NCBI RefSeq assembly: GCF_000745015.1
Contig: NZ_JQNA01000002.1
Coordinates: 5,828,001-5,892,000, forward strand
DNA length: 64,000 bases
Source of the DNA: Burkholderia sp. 9120
GTDB lineage: Bacteria; Pseudomonadota; Gammaproteobacteria; Burkholderiales; Burkholderiaceae
Reading direction: 5' to 3'
The position numbers and the translations under genes were made by a program. How positions within the stretch are numbered: the first letter of the stretch is position 1; each line of letters opens with the position of its first letter. A model generated the notes under the pieces. It saw only the letters and a list, made by a program, of their open reading frames with translations, had not been told where the DNA came from and made no database searches. Below, piece after piece: positions 45,427-54,367 of the stretch.

Positions 45427-46101
45427 ATGTCTTCCAATAACGGCTATATCCACGCGCTGCGCTTCGCTTCCCTGACTGCGCTATACGACCCCGTCGTTGC
45501 GATGACATCCCGCGAGCGGATGTTCAAATCGGCACTGCTCGACGGCGTCGCGCTGCAACCGGGACAAAGAGTACTCGACGTGGGATGTGGCACCGGAACG
45601 TTAGGCTGCATGGTAGCGCAGCGCGAACCGGCACTGGAGATGCATGGCATCGACGGCGATCCGGCGATTCTGGCGCGCGCCCGGCGCAAGTCGGCGGAAC
45701 GCGGGGTGTCGGTGAGCTTCACGCATGCGATGTCGTTCCAGCTACCGTTTCCCGACAGCCATTTCGACAGCGTGCTATCGAGCCTCTTTTTCCATCACCT
45801 GGACTACGACGCCAAACAGCGCACGCTGGCTGAAATACGTCGGGTGCTGAAGCCGGCCGGACAATTGCATATCGCCGACTGGGGCGCCGCGCAGGATCCG
45901 TTGATGCGCGCGGCTTTTCTCGTCATTCAGTTAGTGGACGGTTTCCGGACGACGCAGGACAACGTCCGCGGCAAATTGCCCGGCATGGTGGAGCAGGCGG
46001 GATTCAAAGGTGTTCACGTTGACGGACGATTCCGCACGATGCTCGGCACCATCGAGATCGTGCGCGCCGACAAAACTCCCGCTGCCCCGATCTCTGGCTA
46101 A
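45427..46101 (+). CDS. Class I SAM-dependent methyltransferase
   Basis: A 224-residue methyltransferase with the SAM motif I VLDVGCGTGTLG, motif II HGIDGDP, and the post-I FDSVLSSLFFHHL typical of UbiE-like enzymes. GAGGTG precedes the ATG. It diverges from an AraC regulator 85 bases away. The substrate cannot be inferred; small molecule methylation is typical for this shape. Confidence 0.88.
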   Translation: MSSNNGYIHALRFASLTALYDPVVAMTSRERMFKSALLDGVALQPGQRVLDVGCGTGTLGCMVAQREPALEMHGIDGDPAILARARRKSAERGVSVSFTHAMSFQLPFPDSHFDSVLSSLFFHHLDYDAKQRTLAEIRRVLKPAGQLHIADWGAAQDPLMRAAFLVIQLVDGFRTTQDNVRGKLPGMVEQAGFKGVHVDGRFRTMLGTIEIVRADKTPAAPISG

Positions 46102-46107
46102 GCGTAT

Positions 46108-46866
46108 TCAATCCTCGCCCGACACCGTCAGCGAGGCCAGTTGCTGATCGGCAAACTCCACGCGATTGCGGCCGCCGCGTTTTGCTTTGTACAAAGCGGA
46201 ATCGGCTAAGCCGTATGCGGTGTCGAAATCAGTCCGCGCTGCATTGGCGCTGACGCCGAAGCTCGCCGTAATGCGACGATTCACGGGTGCCGCGAACACA
46301 TGATTGCCGATCGCCGCGCGCATTTTCTCCGCCAACTGCAGTGCGTCGGCGAGATTGTGCCCCGGCAACAGCACGGTAAACTCTTCGCCGCCAACCCGGC
46401 CGATAACACCCCGATCACCGACAATACGCCGCAAGCAATCGACAATACCGAGAATCACGGCGTCGCCCACCGGGTGGCCGAAATCGTCGTTGACCTTCTT
46501 GAACTCGTCGATGTCGAGCAGGATCATCACGGCGCGATCCACGCGCAACGCCTTGATGGTCCGCTCGATCACCGCACTGCGGTTCAGAACGTCGGTCAAC
46601 GCGTCGTGAGTCGCGCGATATTGCAGTTGCTGGGTCAGCGCATGCATCTCGCGCTCGGCGCGGTCGCTGCGTCCAATCAGGCGACGCGTTTCGCGCATCA
46701 GGCGCTCGAAATGCCCAATCAATTCGGCCAGCGCCAGGCGCGATTGCCCGGCGTCCGCGTCGGCGTTCGCATGAATCGCGCGGGCCTTCTCCAGCGCCTC
46801 GCTTTCGTTCCGGAACAGGTCCGGAGCGTCGTTCGAAGGTGTGTCCGAGGAGGAAGTTGACACCAC
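46108..46866 (-). CDS. siaD: SiaD-type diguanylate cyclase
   Basis: GGDEF-domain enzyme of 252 residues that makes cyclic di-GMP. The active site is GRVGGEEFTVLLPG. An N-terminal helical region (about residues 25-85) precedes the domain, as in Pseudomonas SiaD. The RxxD inhibitory site expected five residues before GGEEF is absent (GDRG). I use the GTG at 46866 because AAGGA lies eight bases upstream; the frame continues to a TTG at 46896 inside siaC. It is the last gene of the leftward siaABCD operon and converges with the methyltransferase gene. Confidence 0.88.
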   Translation of the reverse strand: MVSTSSSDTPSNDAPDLFRNESEALEKARAIHANADADAGQSRLALAELIGHFERLMRETRRLIGRSDRAEREMHALTQQLQYRATHDALTDVLNRSAVIERTIKALRVDRAVMILLDIDEFKKVNDDFGHPVGDAVILGIVDCLRRIVGDRGVIGRVGGEEFTVLLPGHNLADALQLAEKMRAAIGNHVFAAPVNRRITASFGVSANAARTDFDTAYGLADSALYKAKRGGRNRVEFADQQLASLTVSGED

Positions 46867-46877
46867 CGTAACCGTCC

Positions 46878-47264
46878 TTATGTCGCAACCGGGCAATCGG
46901 TAAACTGGATCGCCGTGAAATCGGCCTGCAATTCTTCACCGAATTCGAGAATGGTTTCGTCTTCGGCGTCGCGGAACCACCGCACGAGTACCTGATTGCC
47001 CGCCGAAGCCGCCTGATCCAGCGCGTCGAACACGCTGAACAGCATTTTCGTGCTCGAACTGTTGAAGTACGTGAGCGTGACCTCGACCGTGATCACGGCG
47101 TCGTGACAAGCCGCCAGGTAGGCGCGAAGCTGCTCGATGATCGGGGCGTAAAACGCGGCCGCATTCTCGGGATACGACTCGCCCCGGAACGTCAGCATGT
47201 TCTGATCGAATTGAAAATCGACTTCCGGCGACGTCGTCGTAGCTGCAATATAAAGATTATCCAT
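46878..47264 (-). CDS. siaC: SiaC-type signalling protein (DUF1987)
   Basis: A 128-residue SiaC-family protein. Its DUF1987 pattern includes SPEVDFQFDQNMLTFRGESYPEN and VTLTYFNSSSTKML. In Pseudomonas aeruginosa SiaC is phosphorylated by SiaB and dephosphorylated by SiaA on a Thr in the YFNTSSSK motif; here the matching residue appears to be Ser69. Unphosphorylated SiaC activates SiaD. It lies between siaB and siaD with short gaps. Confidence 0.9.
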   Translation of the reverse strand: MDNLYIAATTTSPEVDFQFDQNMLTFRGESYPENAAAFYAPIIEQLRAYLAACHDAVITVEVTLTYFNSSSTKMLFSVFDALDQAASAGNQVLVRWFRDAEDETILEFGEELQADFTAIQFTDCPVAT

Positions 47265-47284
47265 GGCGCGTACTCGTCACTGGG

Positions 47285-47854
47285 TCAGATGATGGTCTTG
47301 AGGCAAAACAGCGTGGTTTCCGGGGTATCCACACGCGGATAAAAGGCAAACTCCAGCGGAGCGCTCGCGTCGCGCGCCATGGTCAGGAACCCGAGCCCCG
47401 CGCCTTTGCTTTCTTCCGGCGTATCCGCGCGCAGCGTCAGCTTATACGCCTGCTTGATTTCTTCAAGCGACATGTTGCGCAACGGCTCGAGCCTTTCGCG
47501 CAAATTACTTACCGCCGACGTCGCGATCGGATTCATGCAGAGCATGAGATGACGCTCGCCCTCGGTGCTGATGCACACCGCGCCCTCGCGAATTGCACCG
47601 CCCTCGACGCCGCCCTCGACGAGCGAGTCCGACGAATAGTGGACGATATTCTGCGCGAGTTCGATAAAGGACGAAAACAATTTGCGCCGGGTCGGTCCGC
47701 TGACTCCCGCCACTTCCAGTTGCAGTTTCACGACCTCACTCATTGCCGCCACGATGCTGTGAGAGAAGTAGCCTTTATGATAAAAAATCAGGTTGCGCCG
47801 CTGAGCGAGTTCGAAGAAGGCGGCATCCTGTTCCAGAAGTTCAAACATGTTCAT
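47285..47854 (-). CDS. siaB: SiaB-type protein kinase
   Basis: A 189-residue SiaB-family kinase. It has GHKL-like features: FSSFIELAQNIVHYS resembles an N-box and KGAGLGFLTMARDA a G-box. It should phosphorylate SiaC. It begins 8 bases after the siaA stop and ends 20 bases before siaC, so translation is likely coupled. Confidence 0.87.
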   Translation of the reverse strand: MNMFELLEQDAAFFELAQRRNLIFYHKGYFSHSIVAAMSEVVKLQLEVAGVSGPTRRKLFSSFIELAQNIVHYSSDSLVEGGVEGGAIREGAVCISTEGERHLMLCMNPIATSAVSNLRERLEPLRNMSLEEIKQAYKLTLRADTPEESKGAGLGFLTMARDASAPLEFAFYPRVDTPETTLFCLKTII

Positions 47855-47862
47855 GGACTACC

Positions 47863-49095
47863 CTAAACGCGTGCAAAAAATAGCGTGACGTCATCGCGGC
47901 GCGCCTGGGCGCCCTGCCAGTCGGCCAAAGCGCGCTGCAGACCTTCGCAGATGGCGGATAACGGTTGAACACGGTTCTCGACAATGAGGCCGAGCGCGCG
48001 ACGCTTCCCAAAAGCGATTTTTCGCGGACCGCCGATCTGATCGATCAGTCCATCGGTTGAAACGAACAGCAAGCTGCCTGGCGGAAGCTCAACGGTGTTC
48101 AGCGCCCACGCATAGTCCGCCTGACTGTCTACATAACCCACGCCCATGCGCTCGCCGGCCATGCTGTCGAACGCCTCGGCATCCGGCCGCAAAACATGCA
48201 ACGCAATGCGCGCGCCGGAAAAATGCAGTTGCCGCGATTGCGCGTCGAACCAGAAGAACGCGGCGTCGAGGCCGTCGTTCGACTGCGGCGACTCGCCCGC
48301 CCCATGTTCCTGACCGAGCAGGCCCTTGACGTTGCGGTTGACCGCCGCCAGCAGCGCGGCTGGGTCGCGTGGCCCGATCCGTTCGAGCGCCTGCGACAGC
48401 GAAGCCGATGCAAGCAGCGTCATGAACGCGCCGGGCACGCCGTGGCCGGTACAGTCGGCGACGGCGCAAAACCATCCATCGGGAAACGACGCGAAATGAT
48501 AGAAGTCGCCGCCCACCACGTCGCGCGGCTCCCAGACCAGCGCGGCGTCCGCCAGCATGGACGACAGCGCGTCGCGCGAAGCACGCAGCATGGCTTGCTG
48601 GATCACGCTCGCATATTCGATGCTCTGCATGATCTGGCGGTTCTTTTCCGCCTGCACTTCGGCCACCGCGCCCAATAGCTGAAAGCCGCTCGCCAGTCCG
48701 ACGAAGCGGCCCTGCCGCGTCACGATGAAACCGTCGGACAGCGCCTTGTTGCCCGCCTCGACCGTTTTGAACGTCAGCGCCTCGATACTCATGTCGGCGT
48801 CGACGATGAGCGGCTCCTTGTCCATAAACGCGATACAGCTTTTCTTGTCGTAGAGCTCGCGGTGAAACGGCTTGCTCATTTGCGACAGGAAAATATCGCG
48901 GTTAATCAGTCCGATCGGACGATCGCCTTCCACCACGGCCAAACTCCCCATGTCGCGCCGCGCATAGAAAATCTCCATGGCAAGGGAATTCGAATCGGCG
49001 GCATCGACAGCGGGAAATTCGTGACATAAATCGCCGGCGCAACGCGGGCTTGCGGTGACTCCGGGGCGACGAAACTGCGCAAGCGCGGGATGCAT
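47863..49095 (-). CDS. siaA: SiaA-type PP2C/SpoIIE phosphatase with CBS-like N-terminus
   Basis: Protein phosphatase of 410 residues, first gene of siaABCD. The C-terminal half is a PPM/SpoIIE domain with DVVGGDFYHF, CAVADCTGHGVPGAFMTL, FVSTDGLIDQ and ARRDDVTLF, carrying the metal-binding Asp residues. The N-terminal 150 residues resemble a CBS pair (GSLAVVEGDRPIGLINRDIFLSQM and GFIVTRQGRFVGLASGFQLLGAV) and lack membrane helices. Pseudomonas SiaA instead has a membrane-bound sensory front. The start at 49095 is preferred to 49164. Downstream signalling should run through SiaC to SiaD. Confidence 0.85.
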   Translation of the reverse strand: MHPALAQFRRPGVTASPRCAGDLCHEFPAVDAADSNSLAMEIFYARRDMGSLAVVEGDRPIGLINRDIFLSQMSKPFHRELYDKKSCIAFMDKEPLIVDADMSIEALTFKTVEAGNKALSDGFIVTRQGRFVGLASGFQLLGAVAEVQAEKNRQIMQSIEYASVIQQAMLRASRDALSSMLADAALVWEPRDVVGGDFYHFASFPDGWFCAVADCTGHGVPGAFMTLLASASLSQALERIGPRDPAALLAAVNRNVKGLLGQEHGAGESPQSNDGLDAAFFWFDAQSRQLHFSGARIALHVLRPDAEAFDSMAGERMGVGYVDSQADYAWALNTVELPPGSLLFVSTDGLIDQIGGPRKIAFGKRRALGLIVENRVQPLSAICEGLQRALADWQGAQARRDDVTLFFARV

Positions 49096-49288
49096 TTCGA
49101 GCCTACCCGTTGAACAAGAAATGAGCACGCTAATGCGTCTATATGTCAGTTTCGTTACGGCCAATCATTAAAGAAAGGATCCTCGAAAGTGAAACGGGAG
49201 GTCGATCCGCTGAAAGGCCTGTTGCAAACGTTTTCCTCGTTGTTATTAGCTTTTTGCGATTATTTGAGCGTGCGTTGCGTCTCGGCGA

Positions 49289-50884
49289 CTACTGACTTGC
49301 GGGGCTTCGTAAGCAGACAACATCCCGAAGATAACGCTCCAGTGATGTCACATCCGCTGACGTGCCCCGCAGCGCGATCACCTGGTCAGGCCTGATCAGC
49401 ACCCAGCCGTCGCCGTCGCCTTCGAAGCGGTAGCGCCGGCGCGCTTCGCCTGCCGGATCGTCGGCGGTATCGAGCGGTACGCTTTGAACCGCGTCGCCGA
49501 ACGGCGCGACGATGGCTTCGGCATGCGACGCCTCGCCGCCGCGAAACACGACCAACGTATGACGTGCATCCAGCAGCGGCCATAGCGTCCGCTGTTGTCC
49601 GTCAGTTGCATGAGTCCAATGCAGATCGAGCGCGCGCGTGCCCGGAAAACCGCGCGCAGGATGCCCCGACGCGCCGCCAAGCGCGACCAGCGGACCATCG
49701 TGATAGGTGATATCCGTCTCGGCCATCTCGGTTCGCAAGCGTTCCTGCAACGCCGGCACGTGGTCGAGTACGGACACGGCCGCGTCGCGGGCAAGACGCG
49801 CGAGTGGATGCGGCGCCATGCCGACATGCAGCAGTCGCGCCGCGTTGTCGATCACATGGCGCGCCACCGGCCGCCGTTCGGCCTCGTAACTGTCCAGCAG
49901 CGTGGCGGCCTCGCCGCGCCCCTGGAGCACGTAAGCGAGCTTCCAGCCGAGGTTCGCCGCGTCCTGGATGCCCGTGTTCATGCCCTGCCCGCCCGCCGGA
50001 CTATGAATGTGTGCGGCGTCGCCGGCGAGAAACACGCGGCCCTCGCGATAGCGCGCCGCAAGCCGCTCATTGATTCGAAACGTGGATAACCAACCCGGCT
50101 CCGACAACGTCGCGTTCGGCGGCCCATGGCGCGTCACCTTCTGCTGGAGTTCATCGAGAGTCGGCGGTTCGTCGCCTCGCGACGTTGCTTCGTCGCCGAC
50201 GCGGCGGCTAATCACGCGCCATACGTCGTGCGCGAACGGAAACAGCGCGACCGTGCCGCCGTCGTGCCACCAGATGTGAATGCTGTGCTGATCGAGTTCG
50301 GCGCCGTCGATACGCACGTCGCCGAGCAGATACGTGTCGGGCTCCGTATCGCCTTCGAACGCGATGTCGAGGGCATGGCGCACCGCGCTGCGCGCCCCGT
50401 CGGCGCCGACCAGCCACGATGCGGCCGCTTCCTCGATCCGGCCGTCCGCCTGTTTTAGCGTGGCCGTCACGGTATCGGCGGTTTCGCTCAGGCCGGTCAG
50501 TTCCACGCCACGCTCGATCACGCCGCCCATCTCGACGAAGCGTGCCGTGAGAATCGCTTCGGTGCGCGACTGCGGCAGCAGGAGAGGATCGGGATGCGCG
50601 CTGTCGATGCCGTCTTTCATGGACACGCGCGCCAGCCGGCGAGCGCCGTCGCCGAAGGTCACCGCGCTCATGGCGACGGCCGCCTCGTCGAACGCCGCGC
50701 CGACGCCCAGGCCGCTCAACAGCTCCAGGCTCGCCGGCCACACCGCGAGCGCTTTCGACAGGTCTGCGGGTTTCTCCAGCCTGTCGATCACCCGCACCGC
50801 GATGCCGTAATGGCGTAGCGTCAGCGCCAGTGTCAAACCGGTCGGCCCGGCGCCGACGATCAAAACCGGAACGCGATGATCCAT
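49289..50884 (-). CDS. FAD-dependent aromatic monooxygenase (PheA/TfdB-like)
   Basis: Flavin hydroxylase of 531 residues in the PF01494 family. It has the dinucleotide motif VGAGPTGLTLAL near the N-terminus, the DG-type GADGARSAVRHAL, and GDAAHIHSPAGGQGMNTGIQDAANLGWKLAYV. A C-terminal thioredoxin-like domain runs from about residue 400. The ATG at 50884 has AGGAA seven bases upstream. It lies 210 bases downstream of an AraC gene on the same strand. The substrate is probably a phenol or a polyketide-like aromatic, but this is not decided by the sequence. Confidence 0.88.
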   Translation of the reverse strand: MDHRVPVLIVGAGPTGLTLALTLRHYGIAVRVIDRLEKPADLSKALAVWPASLELLSGLGVGAAFDEAAVAMSAVTFGDGARRLARVSMKDGIDSAHPDPLLLPQSRTEAILTARFVEMGGVIERGVELTGLSETADTVTATLKQADGRIEEAAASWLVGADGARSAVRHALDIAFEGDTEPDTYLLGDVRIDGAELDQHSIHIWWHDGGTVALFPFAHDVWRVISRRVGDEATSRGDEPPTLDELQQKVTRHGPPNATLSEPGWLSTFRINERLAARYREGRVFLAGDAAHIHSPAGGQGMNTGIQDAANLGWKLAYVLQGRGEAATLLDSYEAERRPVARHVIDNAARLLHVGMAPHPLARLARDAAVSVLDHVPALQERLRTEMAETDITYHDGPLVALGGASGHPARGFPGTRALDLHWTHATDGQQRTLWPLLDARHTLVVFRGGEASHAEAIVAPFGDAVQSVPLDTADDPAGEARRRYRFEGDGDGWVLIRPDQVIALRGTSADVTSLERYLRDVVCLRSPASQ

Positions 50885-51094
50885 GGTCAGTTCCTCGTAA
50901 AAGTTGGCGGCTTCGGCGTCGCGGGGCGTGATCGAAGACCGGACGGCCGCGCGGACGCACAACAGTACCCTCAGCCTGGTAATCTTTGGCGCGGAACGCA
51001 AGGCCTAATGCTCGGCAATCTACGGGCCTGGCGCATGACTTGTTTCGCGCTATGCGCAGGTTTCGTTGCGGACGCACCGAGCCGGACGCCCGTT

Positions 51095-52012
51095 TTATGC
51101 GCCGTTCGCCACCGCCTGTTCCTCGCGCGCGTACTGCGCAGGCGGCCGGCCAACATGCCGCGTGAACGCGACGCTGAAGGTGCTGGCCGAGCTGTAACCG
51201 ACACGCTGCGCCACTTCGGCGACGCGGCCTTCGTTGCGACGCAACAGGTCTTTCGCGAGCGCCATGCGCCACGCGAGCAGATATTCCATCGGCGCGACGC
51301 CGACCGCGCGGCTGAAGCGCTCGAAAAAAGTCGACCGCGACAACGCGGCTTCTTTCGCGAGTTCCGCGACCGTCCACGCGTGGGTAGGGCGTTCGTGCAT
51401 GCCACGGATCGCCGCCGCGAGTCGGCTGTCGGCGAGTCCGCGTACCAGGCCCGGCGACGCATTCGTTCCCGCCGTCGAGCGCAATGCCTCGATCAACAGC
51501 ACTTCCAGCAGCCGCGACAGCACGACCTCGCGCGCGGGCCGTTGCTCGTGCGATTCCTCGCGCACCAGTTGCACCAGCGTGGCCAGCCGATGTTCGCCGC
51601 GGACATGCACGATTTGCGGCAGCAGCGAAACCAGCAACGACGCATCCGGCGAGCCGAAGCGGCAATGGCCCGCCATCATGCGCGTGTCGATCGGGCGGTC
51701 CGGCGCGCCGATTCGGTATTCGCCGTTGCCGAGCGCGAGCGGGTCCGACGTCTCGACGCCCGGCGGCGGCGGCTCGAGGCTGGAGATCGCGACGCCATAC
51801 GCCGCCGGAATCAGGACGAAATCGCCGGATAGCAGTTCGAGCGGCGCGTGTCCGTCGATCGTGATGCGGCAACCGCCTTCGAGAATCGCGCAGTAGAACG
51901 GCTGGCCTGCATCTGAACGACTGATGCGCCAGGGGCTCGCGCTGTGGACGAGTTTGGAGAACCGCGCACTGGGTTGCAGCAGCGTCACGACTTCGGCCAA
52001 GGGATCGATCAT
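51095..52012 (-). CDS. AraC-family regulator with cupin sensor
   Basis: AraC regulator of 305 residues. A cupin-type N-terminal sensor (PF12852-like, AILEGGCRITIDGHAPLELLSGDFVLIPA) is followed by a C-terminal AraC domain (VAELAKEAALSRSTFFERFSRAVGVAP and VAEVAQRVGYSSASTFSVAFTRHVG). AGGAG lies seven bases before the ATG. It is divergent from an SDR gene (101 bases apart) and upstream of the FAD monooxygenase, so it may control one or both. Confidence 0.88.
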   Translation of the reverse strand: MIDPLAEVVTLLQPSARFSKLVHSASPWRISRSDAGQPFYCAILEGGCRITIDGHAPLELLSGDFVLIPAAYGVAISSLEPPPPGVETSDPLALGNGEYRIGAPDRPIDTRMMAGHCRFGSPDASLLVSLLPQIVHVRGEHRLATLVQLVREESHEQRPAREVVLSRLLEVLLIEALRSTAGTNASPGLVRGLADSRLAAAIRGMHERPTHAWTVAELAKEAALSRSTFFERFSRAVGVAPMEYLLAWRMALAKDLLRRNEGRVAEVAQRVGYSSASTFSVAFTRHVGRPPAQYAREEQAVANGA

Positions 52013-52113
52013 CGCCGGACTCCTGCAAATGAAATTCGGATTGTCGATTGTAGCGAGTACGGCGTTGGCGATCTATCGTATGAGCACACCCCAACCCAAT
52101 CATCGGAGTTTTT

Positions 52114-52863
52114 ATGAAAACCGTGCTAATCACCGGCTGCTCTTCCGGCTTCGGCCTCGAGATCGCCCGCTACTTTCTGGCGCGCGACTGGCAGGTCATC
52201 GCGACGATGCGCGCACCACGCGCCGACGTGCTGCCGCCTTCGGAGCGCCTGCGCGTGCTGGCGCTCGACGTCACGAATCCGGACAGTATTCGCGAGGCCG
52301 TCGAGGCCGCCGGTCCGATCGACGTGCTGGTCAACAACGCGGGTTTCGGCGCGGCGTCACCGGCCGAACTCGTTCCGCTCGCGACGGTGCGCGAGGTCTT
52401 CGAGACCAATACCTTCGGCACGATTGCGTTGACGCAGGCGGTGCTGCCGCAGTTTCGTGAGCGCCGGGCGGGCGTCGTCGTGAATGTCACGTCGAGCGTG
52501 ACGCTGAAGGCGCTGCCGCTGCTCGGCGCGTATCGCGCGAGCAAGGTGGCGGTGAACGCTTTCACGGAGTCGATGGCGCTGGAACTCGAACAGTTCGGCG
52601 TACGAGTGCGTCTGGTGCTGCCGGGACGTGCGCCCGACACGCGTTTCGGCGAGAACGCGCGTGCTCATATGCATGGTTTCGAACACGAGGCTTATGCGGG
52701 ACTCGTGAAGAGCGTCTTCGCGCAACTGCAAGATGCGTCCGCTCCAGTCACCCACGCGCAGGACGTCGCAGAAGCGGTGTGGCGCGCAGCGACCGATCCG
52801 TCTTCGCCGATGCGTATTCCAGCGGGCGCGGATGCCGAACAGTGGGCAGCTGAGGCTCGCTGA
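52114..52863 (+). CDS. Short-chain dehydrogenase
   Basis: SDR of 249 residues with TGCSSGFG as the cofactor motif, VNNAGFG and the catalytic YRASK. The Gly-rich motif form (TGCSSGFG) is common in oxidoreductases annotated as SDR of the retinol dehydrogenase type. GGAG precedes the ATG. It is divergent from the AraC regulator and followed 57 bases later by a second SDR, suggesting one regulated unit of unknown substrate. Confidence 0.87.
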   Translation: MKTVLITGCSSGFGLEIARYFLARDWQVIATMRAPRADVLPPSERLRVLALDVTNPDSIREAVEAAGPIDVLVNNAGFGAASPAELVPLATVREVFETNTFGTIALTQAVLPQFRERRAGVVVNVTSSVTLKALPLLGAYRASKVAVNAFTESMALELEQFGVRVRLVLPGRAPDTRFGENARAHMHGFEHEAYAGLVKSVFAQLQDASAPVTHAQDVAEAVWRAATDPSSPMRIPAGADAEQWAAEAR

Positions 52864-52919
52864 CCGAATGGCGCGCGGCTCGCTTGTTTCGAGCCGCGCA
52901 ATACGACAAGGAGATTCTC

Positions 52920-53678
52920 ATGCAGGACAAACCTATCGCCCTCGTCACTGGGGCTAATCAAGGTATCGGCCTTCAGATCGCCAGGGATCTCGCGGCGCAA
53001 GGCTTCACGGTGCTGGTCGGGTCGCGCGATGTCGAGCGCGGCGAAGTAGCAGCCAGAGAGGTGGGCTCGGACGCCCGCGCGCTTCAACTCGACGTGACGG
53101 ATCAGGCTTCGATCACGGCTGCGGCGGAACGTATTCGCGTGGAACTGGGCCGCCTCGACGTGCTCATCAATAACGCCGCCATTTCGAATACGAACAAGCA
53201 GCCCGGTCAGTCCGTCGAGGAGTACGCGAGGACGACTCGCCCGAGTAACGTATCGCTCGATGAAATGCGCGCGGTGTGGGACACCAATGTGTTCGGTGTT
53301 CTCGCTGTCTATCAAGCGATGCTGCCGCTTCTGCGGCGAGCGTCGGCGGCCCGGATCGTCAACGTGTCGAGCGGCGTGGGCTCGCTGACGACGAACTCGG
53401 ACCCCGCCTTTCCGTACCGTGCGATTTTTGGGCCGGTCTATCCGGCGTCGAAGACAGCCCTCAACGCGTTGACCTTGGCCATGGCGCTCGAACTGGAGCC
53501 GGAAGGGACCAAGGTCAACGCCGTTTCTCCGGGCTTCACCAAAACGAACCTTAATGGTTATGCAGGTACGGAGACGGTCGAAGAAGGTGCTCGGGAGGCG
53601 GTGCGTGTCGCGCTGCTCGGCGCGGACGGCCCGACAGGGACATTCACGCGATGGGAGAACCAGACGATTCCGTGGTGA
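52920..53678 (+). CDS. Short-chain dehydrogenase, carbonyl-reductase-like
   Basis: SDR of 252 residues with TGANQGIG, NNAA and the catalytic YPASK after an insertion typical of carbonyl reductases. AAGGAG lies six bases before the ATG at 52920, which decides the start. It is downstream of a different SDR, and the two share limited similarity, so this is not a recent duplication. Confidence 0.87.
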   Translation: MQDKPIALVTGANQGIGLQIARDLAAQGFTVLVGSRDVERGEVAAREVGSDARALQLDVTDQASITAAAERIRVELGRLDVLINNAAISNTNKQPGQSVEEYARTTRPSNVSLDEMRAVWDTNVFGVLAVYQAMLPLLRRASAARIVNVSSGVGSLTTNSDPAFPYRAIFGPVYPASKTALNALTLAMALELEPEGTKVNAVSPGFTKTNLNGYAGTETVEEGAREAVRVALLGADGPTGTFTRWENQTIPW

Positions 53679-53746
53679 GTAAGCGTCAGGCGTTACTTTT
53701 GCTACTCAGGTCATTGCTGCTTTCGTCTGGCTGAGGAGGAGTAGCA

Positions 53747-54334
53747 ATGGAAACGAATCTTCATACCACGGCGAGTCGGCTATCGACGCCTTTCGTCGAC
53801 GCCGACTTGACTCGTCTACAGCACAGCCAACGAGGAAAGCTTCGAGCGTTTCTGCTGCTTCTACTTCTCGCGCTCTTCTACGGGTTAAGTACCGCGCTTG
53901 CGCAGCAACAGGCGGCCCCCATCGACACCACGCACGCGAACCATAAGGCCGCGAACAACGCCCCGCTCGATCGTTCCGGCAAAGCGCGCAAAGGCACAGC
54001 CTCTTACTACGGAAAGAAGTTTTACTCGAAAGAAATGGCCGACGGCACGCGGATGAATCCTCAGTCCAATGTTGCCGCGAGCAAGACGCTGCCGATCGGC
54101 ACCAAGGCCAAGGTCACGAATCTGGACACCGGCGCAAGCGCGGTGGTGGTGATCAAGGATCGCGGCCCCTATGTCAAGGACCGGATCGTCGATGTGTCGC
54201 CCAAGACCGCCGATAAGCTCGACCTGAAAAAGAACGGCACCGCGCCCGTCGAAGTGAAGCCGGTTGAAGTGCCGCAGTCGGACGGTAGCGTGAAGCCGGG
54301 TGCGGGCGCGGTGCAAACGCCGGGCGGGAAGTAG
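53747..54334 (+). CDS. RlpA-like septal/cell-wall protein
   Basis: A 195-residue exported protein with a double-psi beta-barrel. A signal-anchor hydrophobic segment (about residues 33-53) is followed by the RlpA-type sequence GTASYYGKKFYSKEMADGTRMNP, LPIGTKAKVTNLDTGASAVVVIKDRGPY and RIVDVSPKTADKL. The Asp in KDRGPY and the His/Glu region are the usual RlpA landmarks. There is no SPOR domain, so it may not localise to the septum like RlpA itself. GAGGAGG precedes the start. Confidence 0.85.
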   Translation: METNLHTTASRLSTPFVDADLTRLQHSQRGKLRAFLLLLLLALFYGLSTALAQQQAAPIDTTHANHKAANNAPLDRSGKARKGTASYYGKKFYSKEMADGTRMNPQSNVAASKTLPIGTKAKVTNLDTGASAVVVIKDRGPYVKDRIVDVSPKTADKLDLKKNGTAPVEVKPVEVPQSDGSVKPGAGAVQTPGGK

Positions 54335-54342
54335 GCGCCCGG
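54320..54342. terminator. Hairpin at the end of the RlpA-like gene
   Basis: CCGGGCG and CGCCCGG form a perfect 7-bp stem around the stop codon, between convergent genes. It is GC-rich and has no clear U-run. Confidence 0.4.
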
Positions 54343-54367
54343 GTGTTTGGGACTCACCGTCTAGTTG

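Noticed and set aside
50208..52133. 641-codon leftward frame spanning the FAD monooxygenase and AraC genes
   Set aside because: It covers two well-supported genes in another frame and is composed mostly of Arg/Ala/Gly.
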